Assembly (NCBI GenBank): GCA_000585055.1
Contig: JEMX01000030.1
Location: 1-64,000, forward strand
Direction of reading: 5' to 3'
Length of the DNA: 64,000 bases
DNA from: Candidatus Accumulibacter appositus
GTDB taxonomy: Bacteria; Pseudomonadota; Gammaproteobacteria; Burkholderiales; Rhodocyclaceae
Each line of letters starts with the position of its first letter. Positions within the stretch are counted from its first letter, which is position 1. The notes below the pieces were generated by a model. That model was given only the letters and a program-made list of their open reading frames with translations, had not been told where the DNA came from and ran no database searches. A program made the position numbers and the translations under genes. This document shows positions 34,600 through 44,179 of the stretch, piece after piece.

Positions 34600-36252
34600 A
34601 TGTACAAGCTCAGCACCAAAGCCAAGCTGCTCCTGCTCGCGGTCGTCACCGCTGTCCTGCTGGCAGCCCTCGGCGGAACCGGGATCTACAGCATGCGCCA
34701 CATGTCCGGAGAAATTCAGGACGATCTCGATGCGGCCAAGATCGAAAGGACGGCACTGATCGCCATCGAAGGCGCACACGCGCACTTCAAGACGCAGGTG
34801 CAGGAGTGGAAGAACATCCTTATTCGCGGCGGCGACACGGCCGCTTTCGACAAGTACCTGGCCCAGTTCGCGGCCGAGGAAAAGGAGGTGCAGGCGCTGT
34901 TGACGTCAGCCATGGCGGCGATGAAGGAACGGGCAATCGCCACCTCCGACATCGAGCAGCTGCTGGCAGACCATCGTGAGATGGGCGGCAAGTACCGCGA
35001 GGCGCTGAAGTTCTACTTCCCGGAAGACAAGGCTGCGGCGCAGGCGGTTGACCGGCTGGTCAAAGGCATGGATCGAGCCACGGGCGCGGGCATGGAAAAG
35101 ATCGTTGCGCATGTCGAGCAATTGTCGGCTGAGCGCATGGCGGCGCAGAGTGTCAGCGCACAGGCCAGCTACGAGAAGGCACGCAACGCTTTCGCAGGGC
35201 TCGTGCTCTTCGGTCTGCTGCTGGCCGGCACGCTGTCCTTCATTATCCAGCGCGACATCATGCGTTTGCTCGGTGGCGAGCCCGCGTACGCGGCGCAAGT
35301 CACCTGCCGAATTGCTTCCGGCGACCTGACCGACAAGGTGCCCACCAGCGCCGGCGACGAAGGTAGCCTGTTGGCCGCCGTCCGGCAGATGCAGAGTTCG
35401 CTGAGCGACGTCATCCGCCAGATTCGTGACGCCGCCAAGCGACTTGCCGACGATGCTGCACGCATGAGCGCTGCGTCGGAGGGCGTCTCGCAGGGGTCGA
35501 ATCAGCAGAACGAGGCGGCAGCTTCGATGGCTGCCGCGGTGGAGGAGTTGACCGCTAGCATCCGCCAGGTATCGTCCAGTGCGGACGATGCTCGGCGAAT
35601 GGCTGCCGAGGCTGGGACGCTGTCGCGCGATGGCGCGGTGGTCGTGAAAGGCGCGATTCTGGAAATCAACAAGATCGCCCACACCTTCAAGCACTCCAGC
35701 CAGTTGATCGTTGGCGTCGGCGAGCAGTCGGAGGAAATCTCGGTGATCGTCAAGGTGATCAAGGAAATCGCCGATCAGACCAATCTGTTGGCCCTGAATG
35801 CGGCGATCGAAGCGGCGCGCGCCGGAGAACAGGGGCGCGGGTTTGCGGTCGTCGCCGATGAAGTCCGCAAGCTCGCCGAGCGGACGACTGCCGCCACGCA
35901 GAAGGTGGCAGGGATGATCGAGGCCATCCAGCATGGCGCCCAGGGGGCCATCCAGGGCATGAGCGAAGGCGGTGTGCAGTTGGACGAAGGCGTGCGCATG
36001 GCTGCCAAGGCCGGTGAGTCAATGACCCACATCGAAGCCGGCAGCCAGAGCGTGCTCGGGGCGATCTCGGAAATCTCGTCGGCATTGCAGGAGCAAAGTG
36101 CCACCAGCAATCTGCTGGCCGGCAATGTCGAGAAAATTGCACAGATGAGCGATGAGAATGCTGTGGCCGTCAATGGCGTGAATGTCGCGGCCAAGCATCT
36201 CGAATCCCTGTCGGTAACGCTGAACGCACTGGTCGGGCGCTTCAGGGTCTAG
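34600..36252 (+). CDS. Methyl-accepting chemotaxis protein
   Basis: This 550-residue membrane chemoreceptor has TM1 at about 7-30 ([20 protein letters not shown]). A four-helix-bundle-type periplasmic sensor covers about 30-200, and TM2 is at about 202-224 ([16 protein letters not shown]). A HAMP domain follows, then the cytoplasmic coiled coil with the CheA/CheW-binding tip [20 protein letters not shown] and [16 protein letters not shown]. It relays ligand occupancy to the flagellar switch through CheA. No chemotaxis operon is nearby, so it is an orphan receptor. The ATG at 34600 follows a CGAGGA at slightly long spacing. Confidence 0.94.
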   Translation: MYKLSTKAKLLLLAVVTAVLLAALGGTGIYSMRHMSGEIQDDLDAAKIERTALIAIEGAHAHFKTQVQEWKNILIRGGDTAAFDKYLAQFAAEEKEVQALLTSAMAAMKERAIATSDIEQLLADHREMGGKYREALKFYFPEDKAAAQAVDRLVKGMDRATGAGMEKIVAHVEQLSAERMAAQSVSAQASYEKARNAFAGLVLFGLLLAGTLSFIIQRDIMRLLGGEPAYAAQVTCRIASGDLTDKVPTSAGDEGSLLAAVRQMQSSLSDVIRQIRDAAKRLADDAARMSAASEGVSQGSNQQNEAAASMAAAVEELTASIRQVSSSADDARRMAAEAGTLSRDGAVVVKGAILEINKIAHTFKHSSQLIVGVGEQSEEISVIVKVIKEIADQTNLLALNAAIEAARAGEQGRGFAVVADEVRKLAERTTAATQKVAGMIEAIQHGAQGAIQGMSEGGVQLDEGVRMAAKAGESMTHIEAGSQSVLGAISEISSALQEQSATSNLLAGNVEKIAQMSDENAVAVNGVNVAAKHLESLSVTLNALVGRFRV

Positions 36253-36322
36253 CGCCGGCAGTTCCGTGGCGCCTGCTGCGCTGAACCTTAGGAAAGGCAG
36301 CAGTACCACGGTAGCCGGCGTC

Positions 36323-36368
36323 GCTCGGCAGCGAGCCGTTCTTTTTAGACCTGCACGAAGGAACGGCT
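36323..36368. terminator. Terminator between chemoreceptor and recJ
   Basis: GCTCG-GCAG-CGAGC (36323-36336) forms a perfect 5-bp hairpin followed by CCGTTCTTTTT, a plus-strand terminator. An overlapping 8-bp inverted repeat AGCCGTTC (36334-36341) and GAACGGCT (36361-36368) could serve the convergent recJ transcript. The two hairpins share bases and cannot form together. Confidence 0.6.
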
Positions 36369-36387
36369 AGCTCCGGTCGTTAGCGCG

Positions 36388-38127
36388 TCATGGTGAGCGG
36401 TGCTCGATATGCTCGATCATCAACTGCGGCGTTTGTACGCCATTGAAGTCGTTGATTGCCAGCCGGTAGGCGGCGCGGATGGTGTGCCCTGGGGTGTGGG
36501 AAAAATTGAACTGGATGGCGTCCAGCCTTTGCGTGCCTTTGCGCAGGCGCATCTTGAGATGCTTGTCCTTGAGGATGCGCTGGCTTTCGACGATGAACTC
36601 GTCCTCGAACAGCGGTGCCGGAAAACCCTGGCCCCAGACTTCGGCTTCAAGCAGGCGGGCGGTGGCGATTGAGTAATAGCCGGATTCCAGGCCGCCGTCG
36701 GTTTCCAGGGTGCGCGTACGGTCGGCGGGGGCCAGCAGTTCCTCGGCAACCTGCGCGAAAAGTTCGCGAAAGCGCGGCAGGTCGCACTCCCTGATGGTCA
36801 CCCCGGCGGCCATGGCGTGGCCGCCAAAACGCAGCAGCAGGCCGGGCGCGCGCTTGCCGACCAGGTCGAGCGCGTCGCGCAGGTGCAGGCCGGGGACCGA
36901 ACGGCCCGAGCCCTTGATTTCGCCGCCATCACCCTCACCGCGGGCGAAGGCGAAAACCGGGCGGTGTAGCCTTTCCTTGATGCGCGCGGCGACGATGCCG
37001 ACGACGCCCTGGTGCCAGTCGGCGTCAAACAGCGAGACGCCGGTGGCCGCCGAGTCGCTGTCTGCGTCTGTGGTGGCGTTGGCGCCAACTTTATCGATTA
37101 GCAGCAGCGCCTGTTCCTGCATGCCGGCCTCGATTTCGCGACGCTCGCGATTGAGTGCGTCGAGTTGCTGGGCGATGTTCATCGCCCGGCCGGGGTCGTC
37201 GGTGATCAGGCATTCGATGCCCAGCGACATGTCGGCGAGGCGGCCGGCGGCGTTCAGGCGTGGGCCGATCAAGAAGCCGAGGTCGCTGCTCGAAGCCTGT
37301 GCCGGCGCGCGTCCGGCAGCGCGGAAAATGGCTGCGATGCCTGGTGTCAGCCGACCCTGGCGGATGCGCTGCAGGCCCTGACTGACCAGCACGCGGTTGT
37401 TGTGGTCGAGCTTGACGACATCGGCGACGGTGCCCAGGGCGACCAGATCGAGCAGCGTCGCCAGCTTGGGTTCGCTGCGGCCGCTGTTCTCGGAGAACCA
37501 GTCCCGCCGGCGTAGCTCGGCGCGCAGCGCGAGCATCACGTAGAACATCACGCCGACGCCGGCCAGCGCCTTGCTCGGGAAATCGCAGCCAGGCTGGTTG
37601 GGATTGACAATGCATGCGGCGGCGGGTAGTTCGTCGCCCGGCAGGTGGTGGTCGGTGATCAGCGTGGCAATGCCCAGTTCGCGGGCCCGGGCGACGCCGT
37701 CGACACTGGCGATGCCGTTGTCGACGGTGACGATCAGGTCCGGGCTGCTTTTCGCCGCCAGGTCGACGATGTCCGGCGACAGCCCGTAGCCGTAGGTGAA
37801 GCGGTTCGGCACCAGATAATCGACGCGCGCACCGAAGGCGCGCAGCGCCCGGATGCCGACCGCGCAGGCGGTCGCACCGTCACAGTCGTAGTCGGCGACG
37901 ATGAGGATCTTCGCCTGTTTGGCGATGGCGTCGGCGAGCAGCACCGCGGCCTGGTCGGCGTGCGTCAGGCGCGCTGGCGGCAGCAGCGACTGGAACTCGT
38001 AGTCGAGCTCGCTGCGCATGACGATGCCGCGCGCCGCGTAGATGCGCGCCAGCAGGGGGTGCAGGCCCTGTTGTTCGAGTTGCCACTGGACGCGTTGCGA
38101 GACGCGACGACCGCGGAGAGTGGTCAT
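36388..38127 (-). CDS. recJ: Single-stranded-DNA-specific exonuclease RecJ
   Basis: This 579-residue 5'-3' ssDNA exonuclease works in RecF-pathway recombination and mismatch repair. The DHH phosphoesterase motifs are all present: ILIVADYDCDGATACAVGI, DLIVTVDNGIAS, and TLITDHHLPGDELP with the DHH triad. The DHHA1 glycine-rich part reads LLRFGGHAMAAGVTI. The C-terminal OB domain ends near IRAAYRLAINDFNGVQTPQL. Length matches E. coli RecJ (577). Its start overlaps the stop of the rpfE-type gene by ATGA (38127-38124), so the two are co-translated. Confidence 0.95.
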   Translation of the reverse strand: MTTLRGRRVSQRVQWQLEQQGLHPLLARIYAARGIVMRSELDYEFQSLLPPARLTHADQAAVLLADAIAKQAKILIVADYDCDGATACAVGIRALRAFGARVDYLVPNRFTYGYGLSPDIVDLAAKSSPDLIVTVDNGIASVDGVARARELGIATLITDHHLPGDELPAAACIVNPNQPGCDFPSKALAGVGVMFYVMLALRAELRRRDWFSENSGRSEPKLATLLDLVALGTVADVVKLDHNNRVLVSQGLQRIRQGRLTPGIAAIFRAAGRAPAQASSSDLGFLIGPRLNAAGRLADMSLGIECLITDDPGRAMNIAQQLDALNRERREIEAGMQEQALLLIDKVGANATTDADSDSAATGVSLFDADWHQGVVGIVAARIKERLHRPVFAFARGEGDGGEIKGSGRSVPGLHLRDALDLVGKRAPGLLLRFGGHAMAAGVTIRECDLPRFRELFAQVAEELLAPADRTRTLETDGGLESGYYSIATARLLEAEVWGQGFPAPLFEDEFIVESQRILKDKHLKMRLRKGTQRLDAIQFNFSHTPGHTIRAAYRLAINDFNGVQTPQLMIEHIEHRSP

Positions 38128-39218
38128 CCCTCACCTTTGGCCAGCGCCTGCGCGGTGGCTGCCAGCGGTCGCGGGCGACGCCACAACTGCCATTGTTCGC
38201 TGCGGCTGCTTTCCCAGGCCACTGCCGCATAGGCCGTCGATGCTTCCAGGCGCAGCTGTTTGACCTTGCCGCTTGCGAGTGCCTTTTGCAACGGCGCGAA
38301 CCAGCGCCTGTCGAGGCTGGCCAGTTCGCTGGCGTAGGCGTCGGCGTCTTCGTACTGCACGGGACGCTGCAGCGTGTCGAGGACGAGCAGTTGCCGGCTG
38401 CCGGCGGCTGCCTGCGACAGCAGTGCGGCGAGGTCGTCGGGCGGCGGCTGTGTCGGGATGCCGTAGGCGCGGCCCAGACCACAGGTCAGCACATCTTCGC
38501 TCCAGACGCCGGCGAAGTTGCCGGCGCTGGAGGTGGCGCTGGAGGTGGCGCTGGTGCCGTTGGCGGCGGGCCGCACGCCGGCGCCCCACAACCACAGGCT
38601 GTTGATCGTCGCCTGGCCGGCCACCTCGCGGCGCTCGTTGGCCGGCTGTCCGTAGAGGACCATCTGCACTTCGTTGAGCAGTTGCCGCAGATGACGCGCC
38701 TCTGGCGTTTCGGGCAATTGGCGGTCGAGCTTGCGGCCGGCGACGATCGATAGCGGCGGGACGTCGAAACGGCCGAGGTCGGTTTCGCCCGCGAGCTGCA
38801 GATACCAGCGTTCGGCGGTGGCGACATGGAAAGTGCCAACATCCGCGAACTGGCGATTCAGTTCGGCGGTGATTTCCTGTGCTTCGTCGAGGCTGATGTC
38901 GAGACTGCTGGCGTCGGCAAGAATGAGTTTTTCCTGGTGCAGGCGCAGGTGCACTGGGTCGGCACACAGCCAGCACGGGTCGGCGCCGGCAGCGGTCGGC
39001 GCCGAGCTTTCACCGAGGATGCGGAAAGCCGCCCAGGGGACGCTGCCGCCAAGGCCGAAGGTGTCTCCGAGTGTTGCTTCGAAGGACTGCGGCGCTCGCC
39101 GCTGCAGCCGGCTACGCGCGATCAGCGTGTTCAGTCCGGGGCAGGCGAAGGCATCGAAGGTTTCGCGGTCGTCGGGTTCGGGCCAGACGAGTTCGGGGAC
39201 GACAAGAGTGAGCTGCAT
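38124..39218 (-). CDS. RpfE-type conserved protein linked to recJ
   Basis: This 364-residue soluble protein begins MQLTLVVPELVWPEPDDRET. It contains GSVPWAAFRILGE, DPCWLCADPVHLRLHQEKLI and LADASSLDISLDEAQEITAE, plus the C-terminal WFAPLQKALASGKVKQLRLE. The family is annotated as regulatory protein RpfE in Xanthomonas and resembles the phosphoglycerate mutase/phosphatase fold only faintly; its biochemistry is unknown. It sits directly before recJ with a 4-bp overlap, an arrangement I recall from other beta- and gammaproteobacteria. A short SATSSATSS run around residue 235 looks like a lineage-specific insertion. The upstream ORF extension (to 39392) lacks homology. Confidence 0.75.
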   Translation of the reverse strand: MQLTLVVPELVWPEPDDRETFDAFACPGLNTLIARSRLQRRAPQSFEATLGDTFGLGGSVPWAAFRILGESSAPTAAGADPCWLCADPVHLRLHQEKLILADASSLDISLDEAQEITAELNRQFADVGTFHVATAERWYLQLAGETDLGRFDVPPLSIVAGRKLDRQLPETPEARHLRQLLNEVQMVLYGQPANERREVAGQATINSLWLWGAGVRPAANGTSATSSATSSAGNFAGVWSEDVLTCGLGRAYGIPTQPPPDDLAALLSQAAAGSRQLLVLDTLQRPVQYEDADAYASELASLDRRWFAPLQKALASGKVKQLRLEASTAYAAVAWESSRSEQWQLWRRPRPLAATAQALAKGEG

Positions 39219-39329
39219 GCGGGTGAGCCGGAAGAGGCGAGACGGTGGAGGAAGCGCTGGGCGAGAAGGCGGGCGAAAGTGGGGGCGGATGGCGTAAGCG
39301 CGGCCAGCGTAGCCCGCGGAGGGTGGGAA

Positions 39330-39361
39330 TGCTTGACTGCTTGACTGCTTGAATGGTTGAA
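39330..39361 (+). repeat. 8-bp tandem repeat upstream of lolC
   Basis: TGCTTGAC occurs twice in tandem, followed by TGCTTGAA and TGGTTGAA, four units in all. It lies about 90 bp upstream of the lolC start, and its TTGAC cores resemble -35 boxes. No aligned -10 at normal spacing was found. Confidence 0.6.
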
Positions 39362-39450
39362 CGGGCAGCCACTGGTGGAAAAAGTGTAGCATAGCGGCTT
39401 TGCCGTTTCGGCGCTTCGAACCACCAACCTGAGATGAGTTCCCGCCGCTG

Positions 39451-40698
39451 ATGGCCCTTCCTTACGAGCTGCTGATCGGCCTGCGCTACACGCGCGCCAA
39501 GAAGCACAATCACTTCATTTCCTTCATCTCGCTGATTTCCATGCTCGGGATCGCGCTCGGCGTGGCCGCGCTGATCGTCGTGCTGTCGGTGATGAACGGC
39601 TTCCAGACCGAGCTGCGCTCGCGCATCCTGGCCGTCGTCTCGCATGTCCAGATCACCGGCGGCAGCGGCGAAATGGCCGGCTGGCAGGTGATTGCCGAGC
39701 AGGCTGCCGGGCAGCCGCATGTGATCGCGGCCGCGCCCTTCGTGCAGGCGCAGGCCATGCTCTCCTACGGGCAGGCGGTGCGCGGCGCCTTGGTGCGCGG
39801 CATCCTGCCCGACCAGGAAGACCGGGTCGCCGATTTTCGCCCGCACATAAAGAGTGGCAATCTCGACGAGCTGCAGCCCGACAGCTTCAACATCGTTCTC
39901 GGCAGTGAACTGGCGCGCGCGCTCGACGTCTTCGTCGGCGACCGGGTGACGCTGATCGCGCCGCAAGGGGTGGTGACGCCGGCGGGGGTGATCCCGCGTC
40001 TGAAGACGTTCAAGGTCGTCGGCCTGTTCGAAGTCGGCATGTACGAGTACGACAGCGGCCTGGCGCTGATTCACCTCGCCGACGCGCAACGCCTGTACCG
40101 CATGGACGACCGGGTTTCCGGCGTGCGCCTGAAACTCGACGATCTGTTCAAGGCGCCGCAGGTGGCGCGCGCGCTAGCCAGTTCCCTGCCGATCAATGCC
40201 TTCATCAGCGACTGGACGCGCAGCCACGCCAACTTCTTTCGTGCCGTGCAAATCGAGAAGAACATGATGTTCATCATTCTCTCGCTGATCGTTGCCGTCG
40301 CCGCCTTCAACATCGTGTCCACGCTGGTCATGGCGGTGACCGACAAGCAGGCGGACATCGCCATCCTGCGTACCCTCGGTGCCAGCCCGATGAGCATCAT
40401 GATGGTGTTCATCGTGCAGGGCGCGCTGATCGGCTTCATCGGCCTCGGCCTTGGCGTCGCCGGCGGTGTCGCCCTGGCGCTGAACGTCGACGTCGTGGTG
40501 CCGTTCATCGAGCGCATGCTCGGCACGCAGTTTCTCGCCAAGGAGGTCTATTACATCTCGAACCTGCCTTCCGAATTGCAGTGGAGCGACGTGACGACGA
40601 TCGTCAGCGTCGCATTCGTCCTGGCGCTGGTGGCAACCATCTATCCGAGCTGGCGTGCGAGTCGGGTCAATCCGGCGGAAGCCTTGCGCTATGAGTGA
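39451..40698 (+). CDS. lolC: Lipoprotein-releasing ABC transporter permease LolC/LolE
   Basis: This 415-residue inner-membrane permease extracts outer-membrane lipoproteins and hands them to LolA. TM1 is preceded by the typical [20 protein letters not shown] start. A long periplasmic domain covers about 50-270, then three C-terminal TMs ([57 protein letters not shown]). It ends [13 protein letters not shown], the standard FtsX-family ending. Only one permease gene is present beside lolD, so the complex may use a homodimer. The stop overlaps the lolD start by 8 bp. Confidence 0.94.
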   Translation: MALPYELLIGLRYTRAKKHNHFISFISLISMLGIALGVAALIVVLSVMNGFQTELRSRILAVVSHVQITGGSGEMAGWQVIAEQAAGQPHVIAAAPFVQAQAMLSYGQAVRGALVRGILPDQEDRVADFRPHIKSGNLDELQPDSFNIVLGSELARALDVFVGDRVTLIAPQGVVTPAGVIPRLKTFKVVGLFEVGMYEYDSGLALIHLADAQRLYRMDDRVSGVRLKLDDLFKAPQVARALASSLPINAFISDWTRSHANFFRAVQIEKNMMFIILSLIVAVAAFNIVSTLVMAVTDKQADIAILRTLGASPMSIMMVFIVQGALIGFIGLGLGVAGGVALALNVDVVVPFIERMLGTQFLAKEVYYISNLPSELQWSDVTTIVSVAFVLALVATIYPSWRASRVNPAEALRYE

Positions 40699-41377
40699 GC
40701 CGGTTCTCGCCTGTCAAGCGCTAAGCAAGATCTATCGCCAGGGCGACAGCGAAGTCGAGGTGCTGCTCGGCGTCGATCTCGAAATCCAGGTCGGCGAACG
40801 GGTGGCCATTGTTGGCGCCTCGGGCTCCGGCAAGAGCACGCTGTTGCATCTGCTTGGCGGCCTGGACGCGCCGAGTGGCGGCAGCGTGCAGTTGATGGGC
40901 AAGGAGCTGAACAGCATCAGCGACGCGCAACGCGGGACGCTGCGCAATAACCATCTGGGTTTCGTCTATCAGTTTCATCACCTGCTGGCCGAGTTCAGTG
41001 CCCTCGAAAACGTCGCCATGCCGCTGATCATCCGGCGCCTGCCGAAGGCGGAAGCGGAAGCGCGGGCCGCGGCGGTGCTCGGCGAAGTCGGTCTCGGCCA
41101 CCGCCTGCAGCACACGCCTTCTGAACTCTCGGGGGGCGAGCGGCAAAGGGCCGCGATCGCCCGTGCGCTGGTCACCGAGCCGGCTTGCGTGCTCGCTGAC
41201 GAACCCACCGGCAACCTCGATCGGCAAACTGCCGCCGGTGTATTCGAGCTGATGCTGGCGTTGAATCGCTCGCGGCAGACCAGTTTCGTCGTCGTCACCC
41301 ACGACCCGGCGCTGGCCGGTCGCGCCGAGCGCATCCTGACCCTGAGCGATGGTCGCCTGCAGTCGTCCGGCGACTGA
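40691..41377 (+). CDS. lolD: Lipoprotein-releasing ABC transporter ATPase LolD
   Basis: This 228-residue ATPase powers LolC/E. Walker A is [20 protein letters not shown], the Q-loop reads [19 protein letters not shown] (a LolD hallmark), and the signature motif is [16 protein letters not shown]. Walker B is [12 protein letters not shown], and the H-loop is VVTHDPAL. The start at 40691 lies inside the end of lolC (ATGAGTGA), giving translational coupling. The frame also extends back to 40655 inside lolC, but [18 protein letters not shown] is the natural N-terminus. Confidence 0.95.
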   Translation: MSEPVLACQALSKIYRQGDSEVEVLLGVDLEIQVGERVAIVGASGSGKSTLLHLLGGLDAPSGGSVQLMGKELNSISDAQRGTLRNNHLGFVYQFHHLLAEFSALENVAMPLIIRRLPKAEAEARAAAVLGEVGLGHRLQHTPSELSGGERQRAAIARALVTEPACVLADEPTGNLDRQTAAGVFELMLALNRSRQTSFVVVTHDPALAGRAERILTLSDGRLQSSGD

Positions 41378-41449
41378 GAACCGAAACGGTAAAGTTTCGG
41401 CGCGCGCTGCCGTTAAGTTTCTTGCGGCAATCAATGGAGACGGATCATC

Positions 41450-43471
41450 ATGCAGACCTTGTTCGCCCCGGCCATAGTCTTGCTCAACCGCATGGGCTAT
41501 ACGAAGAAGTTCACGGTGATGGGGATGCTGGCGCTGATCGCGATCAGTCTCCTGGCGGTAAACCTCTACCACCTCGAACAGCGGCTGATCGACCGCTCGC
41601 AGCAGGAGCTGGCCAGTCTTGAAATGATCAAGCCGATCGCCACTCTGGTGCAGCACCTGCAGGTCCATCGCGGGCTTTCGTCAGGGGTTCTCAATGGCGA
41701 CGAAAGGATGGAATATCGGCGTGCTGCCAGGGAAAAGGAAATCCAGGAAGCGCTACAGGCCGTCGCCGCGAGCCTGCCGCCGCAACTGGCGGCGACTGAT
41801 TCCTGGCAGACGCTCGTCGCCGCCTGGGCGAGCATTCAGCAAGAGGGCCTCAAGCTGGCCGCGCGCGAGAACTTCCTGCGCCACACCACGCTGATCGAAG
41901 AACTTGCCCGCTTCCAGCGCGTCATCGCCGATCAGAATTCGCTGACCAATGATCCGGACATTGACTCCCGCTACCTCATCGATACCGTGGTGGACGAGTT
42001 GCCGAGGGCCCTGGAGAGCATGGGCCAGCTGCGTGCGCTTGGCACCGGTGCGCTGAGCCGGAAAGAGCCGTTGGCAATGGCGCAACAGGTCGAGCTGGCC
42101 GTCGCGCTGGGCAGGCTCAATTCGGCGGTGGACGCCCTGCGGCGAAATCTCGTCAAGACCGCGCATTACAATCCCGGCCTGCAGTCGGCGCTCGACAGCG
42201 CGAGCGAGGACATGAACGCAGCGGCGGAAAAATTCAACGCCATGTTGAACGACGATATCCTTGGCGAGCGCTACGAGATGCTGCCGGCGGTGTATTTCGC
42301 GGTGACCACGCGGGCGATCGAGAAGGGTTACAAGGACATGTTCGAGAGCCTCTTCCCGACTCTCGAAGCGCTGCTGCTGCAGCGCGTAAAGGATGCGCAG
42401 CGCAAATTGGCGATAAGTATTGCCAGCGCTGCGCTGATCCTGCTGATCTATGCCTACGTCTCGAGCGCTCTCTATGTTGCGACGATCGGCAGTATCAAGC
42501 GCCTGGCCGCCAATGCGCGCACGATCGCCACCGGCGATCTGAGCGTCAGGGTGGATCTCGGCACGCGCGACGAGCTCAAGCTGGTCGGCGACAGCCTGAA
42601 CGAAATGACCGAGGGTTTTCGCGTCCTGATCCAGAAGGTCCAGCGCAGCGCCGGCGAGGTGCTCGGGGCGACCCAGAAGCTTGCCGCTTCGGCGGGGAAC
42701 ATCAACAGCAGCAGCACGCAGCAGAGCGATGCCGCTTCGGCGATGGCGGCGGCGGTGGAAGAGATGACGGTAGGTATCGAGAATCTCTCGGCCAGCGCCG
42801 AGGAAGCCAATCGGCTGGCCATTTGCGCTGGCGAGTTGTCGGCCGATGGCGGTCGCGTGGTCGGTGAGGTGGTGCAGGAGATCGAGCGGATTGCAGAAGT
42901 CGTGAACCATGCGGCGTCGGTGATCGGCGACCTGGGTGGGCGCTCGGAGAAGATCTCGGCGATCGTCAATGTAATCAAGGAGATTGCCGATCAGACCAAT
43001 CTGCTGGCCCTCAACGCGGCGATCGAAGCCGCTCGCGCGGGCGAGTCGGGTCGCGGTTTCGCGGTCGTTGCTGACGAGGTGCGCAAGCTGGCTGAGCGGA
43101 CGACGCGCTCGACGCGGGAGATCTCGGGCATGATTGCCGCCATTCAGGATGGTTCGCGCGATGCCGTGAGCAGCATGCAACTGGGCGTCAGCCGGGTCAG
43201 CGCGGGCGTCGCGCTGGCCGCGCAGGCCGGCGCAGCAATCGGCGAAATTGGCGGCAATGCCCGGAAAGTGGTGGACAGCGTGGCGCATATCTCGAGCGCC
43301 CTGCGCGAACAGAGCGTCGCCAGCGCCGAGATTGCCCGCAACGTCGAGCGCGTCGCGCAGATGGCCGGGGAAAACTGCGCGGCGGTTGCCGGCAATGCCG
43401 GTACCGCAGCCCAGCTCGAAAGCCTTTCGCAAGGGCTGGACAACGAGGTTCGCCGCTTCAAGCTGGTCTGA
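41450..43471 (+). CDS. Methyl-accepting chemotaxis protein with NIT-type sensor
   Basis: This 673-residue chemoreceptor has TM1 at about 20-42 ([20 protein letters not shown]). A large helical periplasmic domain covers about 45-320 with [20 protein letters not shown] and [20 protein letters not shown], the pattern of the NIT (nitrate/nitrite-sensing) domain. TM2 is at about 325-345 ([19 protein letters not shown]), then HAMP, and the signalling tip [20 protein letters not shown] with [16 protein letters not shown]. Ligand identity is inferred from the domain only. RBS: TGGAGA about 10 bp upstream. It shares the tip with the receptor at 34600 but not the sensor. Confidence 0.92.
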   Translation: MQTLFAPAIVLLNRMGYTKKFTVMGMLALIAISLLAVNLYHLEQRLIDRSQQELASLEMIKPIATLVQHLQVHRGLSSGVLNGDERMEYRRAAREKEIQEALQAVAASLPPQLAATDSWQTLVAAWASIQQEGLKLAARENFLRHTTLIEELARFQRVIADQNSLTNDPDIDSRYLIDTVVDELPRALESMGQLRALGTGALSRKEPLAMAQQVELAVALGRLNSAVDALRRNLVKTAHYNPGLQSALDSASEDMNAAAEKFNAMLNDDILGERYEMLPAVYFAVTTRAIEKGYKDMFESLFPTLEALLLQRVKDAQRKLAISIASAALILLIYAYVSSALYVATIGSIKRLAANARTIATGDLSVRVDLGTRDELKLVGDSLNEMTEGFRVLIQKVQRSAGEVLGATQKLAASAGNINSSSTQQSDAASAMAAAVEEMTVGIENLSASAEEANRLAICAGELSADGGRVVGEVVQEIERIAEVVNHAASVIGDLGGRSEKISAIVNVIKEIADQTNLLALNAAIEAARAGESGRGFAVVADEVRKLAERTTRSTREISGMIAAIQDGSRDAVSSMQLGVSRVSAGVALAAQAGAAIGEIGGNARKVVDSVAHISSALREQSVASAEIARNVERVAQMAGENCAAVAGNAGTAAQLESLSQGLDNEVRRFKLV

Positions 43472-43635
43472 CCCCGGGGCCCGCACGACAGGGAATGCGG
43501 GTGGCGATGTCCGTGTCCGGGCGTCGCGGAAGAAGGCACCGCCTCAGCGCGCGTCAAGCGCCTTGCGCAGCGTGATCCCGTTCTCCAGTCGTGCCTCTGC
43601 CGCCGTACCCCGCGGATGGCGGCCGGCCGCGGGGT

Positions 43636-44091
43636 TCAGCTGCCGAAGGCCTCCGTGTCTCCGGGTTTGCGCAGCATCTTGTTCACTTCATCGGTGTGCA
43701 GTTCCTCTTCGACGATCAGTTCGCGGGCGTATTCTTCAAGCAGTATGTGCTTCCCTTCGGCAAGCCGTAGCAGGCTGTAGTACGCCTCTCGGGCGACGGT
43801 TTCATGTTCCAGGCTCTCGCGCAGGATGTCGCCGATATCGTGCCGATGGGTTTCCAGCAGGGGACCAATTCCCAGTGAGGGATGGCCGCCAAGCAAGGTC
43901 ACCAGCTCTCCCGCACGTGCGGCATGCAGCAGACTCTCGTCGGCATTTTTCTTCATCCAGTCGACGATCGGGATACGGTTGTACCCATAGACCATCAGCG
44001 AGTAGTGCGTGTAGCGCACGACGCCGGACAACTCGAGCTCCATGATGTTGTTGAGGATGGCAATTGCTTCTTGCCGGTCGATCTGGCTCAT
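43636..44091 (-). CDS. Bacterioferritin-like ferroxidase
   Basis: This 151-residue four-helix ferritin-like protein has diiron-site helices AIAILNNIMELELSGVVRYT, ESLLHAARAGELVTLLGG, LESLEHETVAREAYYSLLRL by position, and ELIVEEELHTDEVNKML. These carry the ExxH and E..Y/E..H ligands expected for iron oxidation. It lacks a clear axial haem Met in the usual place, so it is called bacterioferritin-like. A strong AAGGAG precedes the ATG at 44091. The OprB-type porin gene ends 88 bp upstream on the same strand, and both lie downstream of Fur-box-like sites, so iron-regulated expression is expected. Confidence 0.8.
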   Translation of the reverse strand: MSQIDRQEAIAILNNIMELELSGVVRYTHYSLMVYGYNRIPIVDWMKKNADESLLHAARAGELVTLLGGHPSLGIGPLLETHRHDIGDILRESLEHETVAREAYYSLLRLAEGKHILLEEYARELIVEEELHTDEVNKMLRKPGDTEAFGS

Positions 44092-44179
44092 TCCGTTTCT
44101 CCTTGGTGGTTTAGCGTTGTTGCGGGCGGGGCGTATTGGGGTATTCGGCAATGCTGGCATGGCGGCTTGTCGAGGGCTC

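Noticed and set aside
41753-43486. 577-codon minus-strand open frame
   Set aside because: Antisense of the NIT-type chemoreceptor and without recognisable domains.
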